From Silurus meridionalis (Eukaryota > Chordata > Actinopteri > Siluriformes > Siluridae): a stretch of DNA of 64,000 bases. The DNA is taken from positions 29,324,632-29,388,631 of the forward strand of contig NC_060885.1 of NCBI RefSeq assembly GCF_014805685.1, written 5' to 3'. Position numbers and translations under genes: made by a program. Of this stretch, positions 11,041-22,713 are shown one piece after another. Every line of letters starts with the position of its first letter. Within the stretch, counting starts at the first letter, position 1. Below the pieces are notes generated by a model that worked only from the letters and a program-made list of their open reading frames with translations, did no database searches and was not told the DNA's origin.

Positions 11041-11783
11041 CCTGATTGCAAAAGCTTGGAGCCTGTTTAATCATAGTAATTAGTAACAACAATGGAGTCA
11101 AAACAAATCAATTTGAAGTTGAAGAGGTGAGGGAATTGCATTTTGACCATGCTGGAAATATCAAAGTGATCCTAATCACCATTTAATCGGCCAGAATTGT
11201 TCACAGAAGCAGCTTTGGGACACACGGCAGCTCTATCACATGCACACATTCTTTACATACACACAAAAAGAGTGTGCTCGACAGCTTTACCAAGTCGACA
11301 CCACAAGCCCACTACTAGCCAATTAAACACTGTTCCTTCAAGTATTCAAACAATTATATCAACATATTTGTCCGATATATCCTATTCCATGTATTCAAGT
11401 GCAAACAAAGAAGTCATCTTGAATAGTTCAATCAGTGCATTTCCAATTGTGAAATAAAGAAAAGGAGTATACAGTAAGTGAGAAAGAGAAAAGGAGAGAC
11501 AGATCAAGGCATCAGGATGCAGCAGATCTCCCCCAGCAGCTTTCCCTTGCGATAATAACCGTGATTTATAGCGCATAAGTGCTCCTCCGTCGAGACGCCG
11601 CATTCAAGGAGACTTACCTCCCATGGGCTTGTTGAAACAGGGCAAGGCCAAAGCGGTCGAGGTTTGACTGTCAAAGATACTTCCGAGCACAGTTCATCAA
11701 CACACAACGCACGGCCGACGTGACCGAGACACATGATATTCGAGGCATTCGCAAAAAAGGGCATTGATGCATGGGGAAGTCGT
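11041..11783. other. unassigned intronic sequence
   Basis: Mixed composition without recognised repeat. A 128-codon minus-strand open frame ends inside the neighbouring SINE and has no domain. Confidence 0.5.
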
Positions 11784-11933
11784 GGCTCAGTGGTGAAGAT
11801 GTTGGCCTTCTGACTGAAAGGTCGTGAGTTCAAATCCAACAATGCCACGGTGCCAATGTGGGGCCCTTGTGCAAGGCCCTGAACACACACCTGCTCAGGG
11901 TATAAATAAGTCCCTCTGAATAAGGGTGTCTAC
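11784..11933 (+). mobile_element. SINE-A copy
   Basis: The tRNA-like head has cgtggctcagtggtgaagat (A-box region) and gtgagttcaaatccaac (B-box region). It is followed by ggggcccttgtgcaaggccc and the tail ccctctgaataagggtgtct. The order matches the other SINE-A copies. Confidence 0.8.
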
Positions 11934-12420
11934 TAGGAATGTACATCTCAATGCATAGCCAACAAAACGATACAATGAGGATCCCTATGAAAGAGCTACT
12001 GATACGATATGATTCCCCTCTATTACGATGCAGTGCAACACAGTTCACGTTTATTTCTTTCTCTGATTTGACAGACAGCAAATCATCAATTTACTTAAGT
12101 GCCTTCTGGTTTCTAACGCAAGGTCCCTTTCACAAACAGGCCTTTATAGTGCAAAAAAAACCCCAATTCAATAAAACCAGACTTTATTTTCCTGTTCTGT
12201 CTCCAGTAAGATGCAGCTCTACCTCTGCCATGTTAATCTGTATTCTATGTGACTCTCAGGACACGCCTCGGCCTCCGTAGTGTTGCGATACGTCATTCAC
12301 GTAGCAGCAGCGGTGCTGAGAGAACGTTCTCGAGAAACAGTTTAGCAACCAGAAATCGATCTATAAATCAAATATTGGCCCCAGAAATATTGTTCACTTT
12401 CTAAAGAATAAAAATATAGC
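11934..12420 (+). mobile_element. hAT-2-like element, copy 1 (partial)
   Basis: Shares with 17190..17880 the blocks agatgcagctctacctctgc, catgttaatctgtattctat, gtgactctcaggacac and agaaatcgatctataaatca. The left end taggaatgtacatctcaatg resembles the reverse complement of the other copy's right end (agggatgttaag). No coding region. Classification as hAT-like is by general resemblance only. Confidence 0.6.
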
Positions 12421-12930
12421 GCATCTACTACTAATAAATATAGCACAGATCACTGCTTTCATCGTCGTTTCGGAGCCGCACCTGTCCAAATATTTAACGT
12501 GAACAAGTGGTCGTCGACATGTAGCTGGTTCCAAGCAGCTTACCTTGGATGCTGATTGTCTTCTTTGTTTAATCATTATGTTTTTGTTGAAAAGTTGGTA
12601 AGAAAAAAAATAAAAATCTATTAGAAAAAATAAATGTAAACGTTCAGTATAGGAAGTGAAGTGAAGCAGAAAGTAGCACTCACTCCCATGTGAAGCACTT
12701 TCTCTCATCCTGTTTGTCTAATCCTCACCCAACCCCCCCTCTCCGCTGCTTTTCTTTCCAATTGACTTTATTTTTCCCCCATTCATTAGAAGTCCTGTTT
12801 GTCATGTCTGATCAGCCCTGGAGGAAGATCATTTATTCATATCTGAGAAAGCAAGAGGTCACGAACCTCTTAATGCTGCTGCCACTTTTTGATTATTTAT
12901 TTATTATATATACATACACATATGCACACA
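12421..12930. other. unassigned intronic sequence
   Basis: May include the decayed continuation of the preceding element. Nothing else identified. Confidence 0.4.
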
Positions 12931-13221
12931 CAGTGATCCCCCACTTTACCCCGGTTCGAATCTCACGCCCCCGGTTTATCGGCAAATTGCATTTGCAACA
13001 TTAATTTATTTGGCTGATTTTCCCAGTCTCTCGCGAATAGCACGATAGACCAAAAACGTATAGCGAATTGTTTTTATGGACTTTTATGTTGAAATAACAT
13101 TTATAAATTTTATAATTGTTAATTATAAAAATAAAGTAAGATGTTAATACAATACAGTAGTGTACCTAAATGGACGCCACCCCAAAAATGCTATTTTATC
13201 GCGGGCGGTTTTGGAACGTAA
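12931..13221 (+). mobile_element. Tigger/mariner-type non-autonomous element, 3' truncated
   Basis: The left terminus cagtgatcccccactttacc is typical of pogo/Tigger-type inverted repeats. The internal block tatcgcgggcggttttggaa is the usual subterminal sequence. The matching right inverted repeat is missing, so the element is truncated or decayed at its 3' end. Confidence 0.6.
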
Positions 13222-14802
13222 AATATATAAAACAGGCAAAATTAAAACCTTTAACGCAACCCCACATTTATTCATGAGGTCCTTTCTTGAATCAGATATT
13301 TTTTTTTAAAAAGACATTTTCGGTGGATTAATCACTAAACATTTGTTTTAATGATGCGCCAAGTCTCAAATCCAGCACCAAATACCGCCATTATGACATA
13401 TGATGCACATATACCGGCAATCAAAACCGTCCGTGTGGAAACCTAGGATAAGTTTGGTGTCCTGATGATTTACGCAATTTTAAACATCACCATACTGTGT
13501 GTGAAGTCTTCAGTAGATATCCATGAGTTTTACTTCTTCATTCACAAGAAACTTAAATCACCACACGCCTCACCTAACGCATGCACTAAAACTGTTGTCT
13601 GCCATCTTGATTAACCGTATCTGGACTAGCCGTCCAACTAACTAACTAACGTGTGCTGCCTATCAGTAATAGCACACACTAGCCACTTCCTACTGCGTGT
13701 AGTAATGCAAATCTACGCAAGATTAATCAAGAATGATACACATGATAGACAAAACAAAACGGAGACAGGGTATATGTGCTACTAACTGTGGGCTTTCTAG
13801 ATCTTTCTCGAATTCACTGCTCAAATACAGAAGGAATCAGAAATCATCCATCAGAAATACTTAATTTACTAAATGAATAAATGACTGGTAAAAGCATAAC
13901 CAGCGATTTTTCTAATTATAATTGATTGCACGTATAAATATTCAACCCAGCCTTACGAAAATCACCATTTTCATTTCTGCCAGAGGCAAAAAGCCTCCAG
14001 GGTGCCATGTTAGCGTCACATCATTGACACTGTGTGTGTCCTTGTTAAAAAATATTGAGACGCACAGTGTAGAGTTTTTTCCTTCAGGGTTGGGGAGGGT
14101 TGCCATTTTGTTCTGTCCTGTTCACTTCAAATCTAATGATTCGCATCTCAACACACCTTGACATTTATGCTGCGTTTGTCTGCTTTTTATGTAGCACAAC
14201 CGTCAGTTCGTAAGGCTGACCAGCGACCGCAGACGTGACAGGATAGGGCTTTGATCGATTTGAGATGGCACACAATGTCATCTGAAAACTTCACATCTGA
14301 TACCCCCAAAAATTGAATGTCAGAACAAACAAACAGGACCACGTTAAAAGCCACGATTGTATATCTGGTATGTTGTTCTTTTCTTTTTTCTCCTAAAACA
14401 ACAAAAACAACTTTATCAGTGTGCAATAATCTGGTGCTGTTGTGCAGAACATCGTTTTAATTGCTTCAGCTTTAATCGGCTTTGTGGAGGAGGCCGTTTG
14501 TTTGTTTTCTTGCTAGGCAACCAAGTGCTCTTTATTAGTACACTGTAGGGTTCCCAAAGGGTTCCCCCCCCACCACCACCAACCCAATCCCATTTGGGAA
14601 ATGGGTTGGTGCACAATAAACACAAATATAAAATCTCATTTTCACACAATGATCAGCATCAATCATTTTGACTGACTCATACAGAGATCTCAAGCATGTT
14701 TAGAAAACAAAAATCTTGAAGATTGGCCAACTTTAATAAAGATCAGTTAAAGATATTTTATTAATATTTTCCTATTGTGTCTTTTTTTTGTGTTATTCTT
14801 GT
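13222..14802. other. unassigned intronic sequence
   Basis: Contains a short CTAA tandem (13635..13650) and an imperfect hairpin at about 14575..14612 (caccaacccaatccca with gggaaatgggttggtg). No repeat family or exon recognised. Confidence 0.5.
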
Positions 14803-14989
14803 TATTGTAATCCTCCACTACTGCTCGACTGGTCCCACCAGTCTCTCAGGGTCCAAGAAGACCTGCTTCCAGACTCTTTTCGGTTTTGACACTGAGGTAG
14901 TGGAACAAGCTTTTACTTGATGTACAAACACCTCAGTATCTAACAGTCTTCAAACAATGTCTAAAGACCTACCTCTTCCAGCACCTCGA
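14803..14989 (+). pseudogene. LINE ORF2 C-terminal fragment (L2/CR1-like)
   Basis: One frame across 14838..14989 reads SQGPRRPASRLFSVL, then a stop, then WNKLLLD, then VFKQCLKTYLFQHLE. The spaced pattern SRLFSVL..WN.L...FK..LKTYLF is the C-terminal signature of reverse-transcriptase ORFs of fish non-LTR retrotransposons. The in-frame stop and the MITE immediately after show it is dead. The element resumes at 15373. Confidence 0.7.
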
Positions 14990-15372
14990 GGCCATGTCCA
15001 CACTAATACATTTTTCATATGTAAAGGCGTATTTTCTCTCCGTTGTAGCCTTTCCGTCCAAACGAGACGCGTTTTCGGTCAATAGAAATGTAGCTTGTTG
15101 GAAACGCTCTCCAAAGTGGACCGGTTTGAAAAACGCCGTCTTCGTGTCACAGTGCGGATTTCACAGGGCTGGAAAGTTAATAAACTGCCGGCAGAAATGA
15201 TGCAGGTGGAGGAGTCTTACGGATGCAAGCGTTTTCAGACGTTTTGTTGTGGATGTGCAACTTTCAGGTAATGACTGAAAACGATGACTGGAAAAAAAAA
15301 AACGTAACTTTTTTTTTTTTTTTAGACGAAAGCATAGTTTGCAAATTGTTCCTGATTAGTGTAGACATAGCC
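14990..15372 (+). mobile_element. MITE-1 copy inserted in a LINE 3' end
   Basis: The ends ggccatgtccacactaat and attagtgtagacatagcc are inverted repeats. Internal blocks match 3462..3785. LINE sequence flanks both sides. A and T tracts at 15291..15324 have expanded inside. No coding region. Confidence 0.8.
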
Positions 15373-15545
15373 TAAATTAGCACTTCATTAACAACAAACT
15401 GACAACGAAAAATCGCACTAGCTTCTCTCCAAACAGAGGATTGGACCGATGGGATTCTGACTCCGAAGAACCTGCATTAGAATGTATTCATTAATAGAGA
15501 CTTCAGACAACTTTGTAAGTCACTTTGGATAAGCGAAATACCACA
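15373..15545 (+). repeat. LINE 3' untranslated end (continuation)
   Basis: Continues the element broken at 14989. It ends ttgtaagtcactttggataa, close to the 3' tail of SINE-A (aagtcgctctggataaggg), suggesting that the SINE uses this type of LINE for mobilisation. Confidence 0.6.
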
Positions 15546-17189
15546 AATGTACTTAACTGACCCAAAATGTATTTCCAATGGACAACCAACGTTCAGAGAA
15601 GAAAGAAAAATAAATAAAATACACTTTGATTGCAATGATCACTTTGGAGACACTGGAGTAGCACGTTTATTTCATCATTAAGCCAAGTGTGAGAATTTTC
15701 GTCCAACTTTCCAACAAGTATCACGCCTGCACTAATCATCATGGGTCTGCATTAAGACGGAAACCTCTTACTCACCAATTTTACCCCCTACCCTCTTCGC
15801 TAAAGTAGTATTTTGTAGTGCGTATTTTTTTTTTTAATCAATTTCGAACAAGAACAGGCCAAAATCAGTGCTCAAATTTCAGGACTTACACCTCCAAGCT
15901 GTGTCTTGGGTAAGAAAAATGGCACATGAGCGGCAAATAGACTAGATTTTCCCTGTACTGGGGTTCTTGAGATTTGTTTCAAATGAAGCGAAAAGAAACA
16001 ATACATATAATCAGAGCTTTTAGTGCCATGCAATGCTTGTATCTGGATCTCTATTACTTCACTGCTTCATATATACCTGTGTGTACCACAGAATGCCCCA
16101 AAACAATGGAAAACCCTGGAGGTAGAAATTTCAGTTTGTGAATTGTGTCATATATATATCTATCTATCTATCTCATATCTTCTTTTTATGTTTGTTTGTA
16201 GCTACTTACGGTGTTCTATGCCCAATTTAGTTGGTTCTCTTTCCCCACAACTACCAACCAAGCCTTCCCATAACTAAAATACACTTCTAAACTGGATGCT
16301 CCATGCACTACTGTGGTATCTGTGTATACACACACACACACACACACACACACAAGGGAACAGGTGATGTATGTAGCTATGTAAATAATGAGTCACTAGG
16401 AAAAGAATCAGCTGTCCATCGTTGCTCCAAAGGTCCTGCATTTCATTGATATCACACAAATGCTTAACCAATCTCAGGACTTTTGCTCAAGGCCAACATG
16501 GCAAAAGCCCAATAGATGAACATTGACGTCAAGCCATGGCACAAGACAACTAGGCTAATTGGCTTATAAGCCCATCAATCAACCCACTCAAGCCTCAGAC
16601 CTCAGTGGCTCTCAATGGGTTTAATTAATGTCACCTGTGACTCGGAATTCCTTCTATTATACGCCAGCTCCAGTGTCACATCTCAGCACGGGTTCTGAAT
16701 GACCTGCTGGGAAACTGGCTCATGAAATGTCACGAAGATACCCGGCTATCAGTGTACTGAGTGATGGGTTACAAATTGGATGACTGTAACTCGGTGGTAG
16801 CTGCCAGATATTGACATTTTCCTCTCATTGACACAATTTTAGTAACTGCCTTGGTGGTGCTACGTTATTTGGAAGTCTAAGGTAAGCTGCGGTTCGTTGG
16901 AGTGTGTTGGTGCAAGAAACCTAAAACGTTGGTTTATACCCCTTGCATAGGTGTGGATGGTACACTGACTTGAACTTTAGGTATCCCATTAAACGGTATT
17001 CCCACCTTGTACACTTAGTATTTCCAGGATAGGTTCTGGAGTTACTATGGACTCTGACCAAGATTGAGAAGTATCTCAAGATGGAAGGAAAGACAAATGT
17101 GGCAGATATACAAGGCTTCATGGTGATTTAGCATGAGCTGTAAACCATGCCAATGCTTCACCTTCCTGTATATGTATGCGCATCTTCAT
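15546..17189. other. unassigned intronic sequence
   Basis: Contains an AT/ATCT tract (16150..16175) and a CA microsatellite (16328..16354). Short open frames show no domain. Confidence 0.5.
16328..16354. repeat. (CA)n microsatellite
   Basis: Pure CA repeat. Confidence 0.95.
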
Positions 17190-17880
17190 AACTGAGGCCG
17201 ATGCGATTCGCAACTTGATGTATAGCCAACCCTACAATACACATAAAGCAGCTGCCAATGCGATACGATTCAACCGATTGCGAAGAAGTGTGATCCTATT
17301 TTGATTAGATTCAACTGTAAAAATATGATGCTCTGCAAATCAATGTCAAATATAGCTTACTTTTATTTCTTTGGATCAGACAGACAGCAAGTCATACATT
17401 TACTTAAATGGCTTCTGAATTTTTCCCAAATAAAGAAATGAGATGAAACAAAACCAGATGTTTTTTTTTCCTGTTTTGTTTCCGGGAAGATGCAGCTCTA
17501 CCTCTGCCATGTTAATCTATATTCTATGTGACTCTCAGAACACAGCTCGGTCTTCATAGTGTTGTAAAACTTCACGTTTACATTCTGTAGCAGTGGTGGT
17601 GCCGAGAGAACGTGAACAGTTTAGCGAGGAGAAATCGATCTGCATATCAAATATTGGTCACAAATTATTTCCCACTTTCTAAATAATAAAAGTGTAGTGC
17701 ATGCACTAAAAGTTTATATATAATAGCTTTTTTTTATTGATGCAAATATGTTAAAAACAATGCATCGCGATACAAATGCCAACTTGTAACCGATGCACAT
17801 TTTTTTTTAATCGATGAATCACATTGTTAACTTTTATAGCGATGCACCGATGCGAAATTGGTGAATCTTAACATCCCTAT
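17190..17880 (+). mobile_element. hAT-2-like element, copy 2 (longer)
   Basis: Collinear with 11934..12420 and extends further. The right end reads gtgaatcttaacatcccta, preceded by tagcgatgcaccgatgcgaa. These gatgca-rich ends are typical of fish non-autonomous DNA transposons. No transposase remains. The left boundary is approximate. Confidence 0.65.
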
Positions 17881-19208
17881 TATACACTGATTATTGACAA
17901 GGGTGCCATGTGCAACTCTGCATACTTTTTAAATACATTCATTTCAGTTCCACTCCCATTGTTGCTCAAGCTCTAACCATGTAACCCTGCAATACAGCCA
18001 GGAATATCCTTCTCAATCATTACACAATATATATTTTAATAACATCCGGGAGCCTGCGGAAATCAATCTTGGAGCGTAGCACGTTTTCTTTGCTGTGGAT
18101 GTTGATGGAGCTCAGCGGTTGGAGCTCAGTAACACTAATGTGGACTTTTCTGTTATTCCAGCCAAGCTTTGAGACCCCATGCTGGCTACACAATGACAGC
18201 TGGGACTGAAATAGGGTTACGGTTACATTATAGCAAGGCTTAGCATCTGTGCTAGTGAGAGCCAGGTTTTTATATGCCGAGTGGAAGGGCAGGAAAATCA
18301 TACGACCTCCGAGATGGAAACGGAGGTTTATATTTCAGCTGTACGGTCGGGTTGCCAGTGCTCCATGATATTAGTGCAGATAGATAGAGTTCTTTACTGA
18401 ACCCTGAGGGAAATCGCTTTTGTCGCAGTAGCAGAAGATAAACAACCGAAAGATGGGAAGGAATGGAAATAAACTTTTAGGACTTTGACAGTATGTCTTT
18501 GGAAAATAGCCATAAAAATAGCACTTAATCCAAACAAATTATTATTATTTATTTCTTTTTTTGACCACCAGTACATAATTGTGCAAGTTTACAAATTTTC
18601 CAATCATATTATTGTCCTTTTTCTGACCCTATTTAAATTTTTAAATTAAGATTTTCCAATTTTTTGTATAATGTTTATACATTTCTTTTTTCATTTTTAC
18701 TCCCAGATTTGAATTTATGTGCATTTGTTATCTTATTTTCCTAAACATTGTATTTTTTTTTGTTTGTTTTTTTATTAATTTTTTTTTTACTTTTCCTTTT
18801 TTTCCCACAAAATGTTTCCTCTATTCTTCCAGTTTTTGGGAAATTAAAATGTTAAACAATATTTTATTTTTCTTGTAAATTCTTGTAATTTCCCTAATCT
18901 TATTTTTCATATGTTTCTATTGCTAATTTTCTAATCACCTTGCGTCATGAACTCTACAACAACATCCACTTCTATCAAGTAATAATTTATGTTTTTTTAT
19001 TTATTTATGAGCACCAGAACGTGATTGTGTGATTGCGCTTTTACATAAAATAACGGGAGCGATTTTTATATGTCGTTCTGTAAGGAGGGTTACTATTAAT
19101 ATTGCTCTCCACTGAAGCCAACGACATGTTCCAAGTCGAAGGTTTCAAGTAAACTCTGCCTATTGTGCATAACAGTCATGCAATTGAATGCAAACATGCA
19201 GAATTTGC
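17881..19208. other. unassigned intronic sequence, strongly T-rich in part
   Basis: 18540..18960 is a run of T-rich, low-complexity DNA. 18020..18300 is more complex but matches no family I know. A 93-codon minus-strand frame there has no domain. Confidence 0.5.
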
Positions 19209-19210
19209 TA

Positions 19211-20001
19211 CCGTAATTTCCAGACTATAAAGCGCACCCATATATAAGCCACACGCACTGAATTTTACAAATATTTTTATTTTTAACATAAATAAGCCGC
19301 ACCTGTCTATAAGCCGTACACTAATGTACTTTACACAGGCTTTAACGAAAGACACGTTACACACGGTGTAACAGGTGAAATATGTTGCGCTTCCTTTAGG
19401 AGCATAGCGGTATTTTGGGAATAGCCTGCCACTGCATTTTTCCAGTATTACTGCGTGTGTTCAAGACGAGGATTATGTCCTTATTATTTTCTGATGCTCA
19501 GTTCTGAATTTCTTTGACTAACCCTTAACGCTGTTGCCAAGAAAAATAAAAAAGCACGAGTTTTGGAAACCTGTCTGTGCTTATATGATTTCTGTTGCAA
19601 CTGGAGTTAGCGAGCTCTCCCTTCACCCAGACTCGACGCGCTACAACGGCTTGCATCTAAACAGTAGCCGACCAAGAAAGTCATTGTTCACTGTCTTCCT
19701 TCTTCCTTTCACAACTATTTCTCTCGGGAGTTTATCATTTGGCATCGTCGTGCGTTTAGAAATCACCCGATGGAAGTTTTTTCTCCCGAAGCCGTGCAGC
19801 TCAGAACACACGTGAGGTGCGTTTTTTCGTTTCCGTTCGGAAATTTCATTGGTCTTATGTTATGGGGTTCATTTTTTTGGCTTAAAGTTTGTGAAACCGG
19901 GAAAAACCCAGGAAAAATTCATAAATTAGCCGCTACGTTGTATAAGCCGCGGGGTTCAAAACGTGTGAAAAAAGTAGCGGCTTATAGTTCGAAAAATACG
20001 G
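19211..20001 (+). mobile_element. TA-flanked non-autonomous mariner-type element
   Basis: The ends are ccgtaatttccagactataa and the reverse complement of gcttatagttcgaaaaatac + gg, flanked by TA (19209..19210 and 20002..20003). Subterminal blocks ataagccgcacctgt and ataagccgcggggtt repeat the family signature. Full length 791 bp. Internal open frames (93 and 91 codons) show no transposase motif, so it is non-autonomous. TA flanking fits the Tc1/mariner superfamily. Confidence 0.85.
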
Positions 20002-20003
20002 TA

Positions 20004-21767
20004 ATTGAATCCTTAATATGCAGAAGCAACTCAAATCACAACTGAATTTGGCTCATATGCTGCTTTGTGTTCCTTGAAGCGTGCCGTTATACTGTCAGAG
20101 AACTCTAAAAACCATGTAGTATTTTGTGTGTTTTTTTGGGGTTCTTTTTATTCGCATACATGCAAACAAAAGTCTGGTCCTTACACATCCAGCTTCTGTT
20201 CACCATGGAATAAATAAACCAATCCTTCCAAAAATAAACAAATAAATAAATCAAGTTTAAACGAGCTCCTCTCTCCACTCGTTCTCCAAAAAAAAAAAAA
20301 AACTTCTTTTGTTCAGAGTCTTCCAAGCGTCACGAAACCGCACTATTCTGCAGAGACATCCACAACTCTGTCATTGATGTAGGACTAAAGCTGAAATGAG
20401 CTCTTTAAGAGCTAGACGAGCAGAACCGTATGCAGCCTGACTTCCAATTTTGAAAAAAAAAAAGGTGAAAAAAAAAATTTCACCAATGTGCCACACGACC
20501 CGCTTTGCCTCAGGGGCACCTTGAGCTTGACTTCCTGCTAAGAAGCTTTAGAAAATCGTACCTGAATAGAAAAATGCATGTCTGTAGAGCTAAAACACAT
20601 ACTTGGGTTGTCAAAAAAAATTCCAAATTTAAACATAAGACATTTTTGCCAACTTACTGTCACTTCGTCTGCTGTAGGTTGTGCCAAGCATATGCTGTTT
20701 GTGATTTAAATTAAATATTTCTGGCTGTTAGAGCGATGAATCAAAATATGCACAGCTTATTTATTACCCTCGCAGAAACAATTTAGACACGTTTCTTTGA
20801 AATAGTGTTTAATGCTGAATACATTTCCAATGATTGAAGAGTCATTAAGGCGGTTTTAAAAGTTATAGGTTAAAAGTATAATTTTTTGGCCATAAATCCT
20901 GCAGCATGTCTTTAAAAAAAAAAAACTTAGGTCTACATTTGTATATTTTTTTATTCAATTCTGGATTTTATTCAAGTATCACACCCTGACGTCTTCTCAT
21001 AATCCTCATCTTTGGCCCATTCATTGATTTTCATGTCCTGTAGTAATTCTTTCACAGGTACTCATTTTCCCTTTGGACTGCACAGCTGTCTAATACGGCG
21101 TTTCATGAAAATGGCTGCATTTTTGCCAAATTGCACCAGAATGTAGAGACTCGAAAGCATTAGGTTTTCACAGGTACATCCCCAGAAAAGCTTTGTAGAC
21201 CGTTCGGTAAGCATGGGATAATAGATGCTTTAGAGGATTCTCATGGGCTTGATGGCCCCAAAATATGGACCGAGTCACTGGTGATTTACGAGAAATGGAA
21301 AACAGAGGCAGTGTAAATATGGTGTTTTTGTTAGATACTTCGTATTGCTTTCAGAACCCTGCTGGAGTTTATCAATACGATGGCAGCTTTAAGAGCTTCA
21401 TTCATCTCAATACAATGAGACAACTAAGCATATTGGAGTTTCATTGATCTGTTGTTCGTGGATTCGTATTGTGAGGCTTCTAGTGTTTTATAGCTTTGTA
21501 TTAATATCATCTTTTTTTTTCTTTTCCAGAAATTGCAACAGGGGAATGGAGGAGGTTTCGAACACACCAATGTTCTGGTTTTTAAGTATGTTCTACATAT
21601 TCTCTTGAGTTCAACATTTATTTAGGAGCATACTGCAAAATTTCAAAACAAATCAAAACTACCAAATGTGATGCAGACTGTTGGTGACAGCGAGCTCTTA
21701 CTGTACCATTTGCATCAAATTAGTTTTGTAGTATCTGACTATTTGCAGATCAAGATCAAAATTAAGT
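20004..21767. other. unassigned intronic sequence
   Basis: AT-rich with A tracts near 20290, 20455 and 20920. No repeat family or exon recognised. Confidence 0.5.
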
Positions 21768-22100
21768 TTGTTATTATACTATACAGACAAAAATATTGAC
21801 GCACCTGAATTTTCCAGCCATATGTGCATCTTTCACAAAGCTGGAGGCACACAAATGTATAGGATGTCTTTGGATGTGGTAGCTTGAAATTTCCCTTACT
21901 TGAACAAGGAGAACCCAAACCTGCACCCCAGGCCTCCTCGCCTCACCTACATAACTACCTGACTTTACTAACACCCTTATGTTGTTGAATGTATCTCACA
22001 CAAATCTTTACAAGCACACTCGAATTTCTAAAATCTTCCCAGAAGAGTGGAGGTTATTAGAACAGCAAATGAGAAGCAAACGTTGAACAGGACGTCATGT
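21768..22100 (-). mobile_element. Tc1N copy, reverse orientation
   Basis: Reverse complement of the Tc1N blocks: ataggatgtctttggatgtg, aacccaaacctgcaccccag, gcctcctcgcctcacctaca and ttcccagaagagtggaggtt. The terminus is tatactatacagacaaaaat. Confidence 0.75.
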
Positions 22101-22636
22101 GTCAGATGCAGTTGCATTACAAATCCACAACGATCCTTTATCTGATCATTTTCTTCAATAGCAGTCTGGAGAGAATATTAAATCTCAATAAAATAAATAT
22201 TCATCCTCGTTTGATGGTCTGCCAGTTAGTCAAAGTGAGTACAGAGCAACTCGGATGCACGCCAAGGAAAATAAAATAAATAATACAAAGTTTAGAAAAT
22301 ATTAGAGCAGGTCAGGGAGAGAATAAATGGTTTTATTTAATGCTGACCTTGGGGACGGAAGACTGCGCATGAGGCCAGAGGCAGCAACAGTTCAGTGCAT
22401 CATTCAAATAATCCCATCAAATGAGGCATACAAGCAATTATTTCCCATTTTATTTATTTACTTGCAATTATTTATTTTTTATTAAATTATAAATACTTTA
22501 ATACTAAGTCAAAAAACCCTGTCCAAAAAAAAAATAGAGTCAAAAAGTCAAAAAAAAAATTAATGTTTAAATTTATTTAAATGTATTCATTCAATTTGTA
22601 TATATTTAAGTTCAAATTAAAGTAACACACATTTTA

Positions 22637-22713
<77 letters not shown>

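Noticed and set aside
11504..11890. 128-codon minus-strand open frame
   Set aside because: A large part is antisense to a SINE-A copy, with no domain and no homologue recognised.
18020..18301. 93-codon minus-strand open frame in relatively complex sequence, considered as an extra nrg3 exon
   Set aside because: No splice-site pair brackets it convincingly and the product resembles no neuregulin segment.
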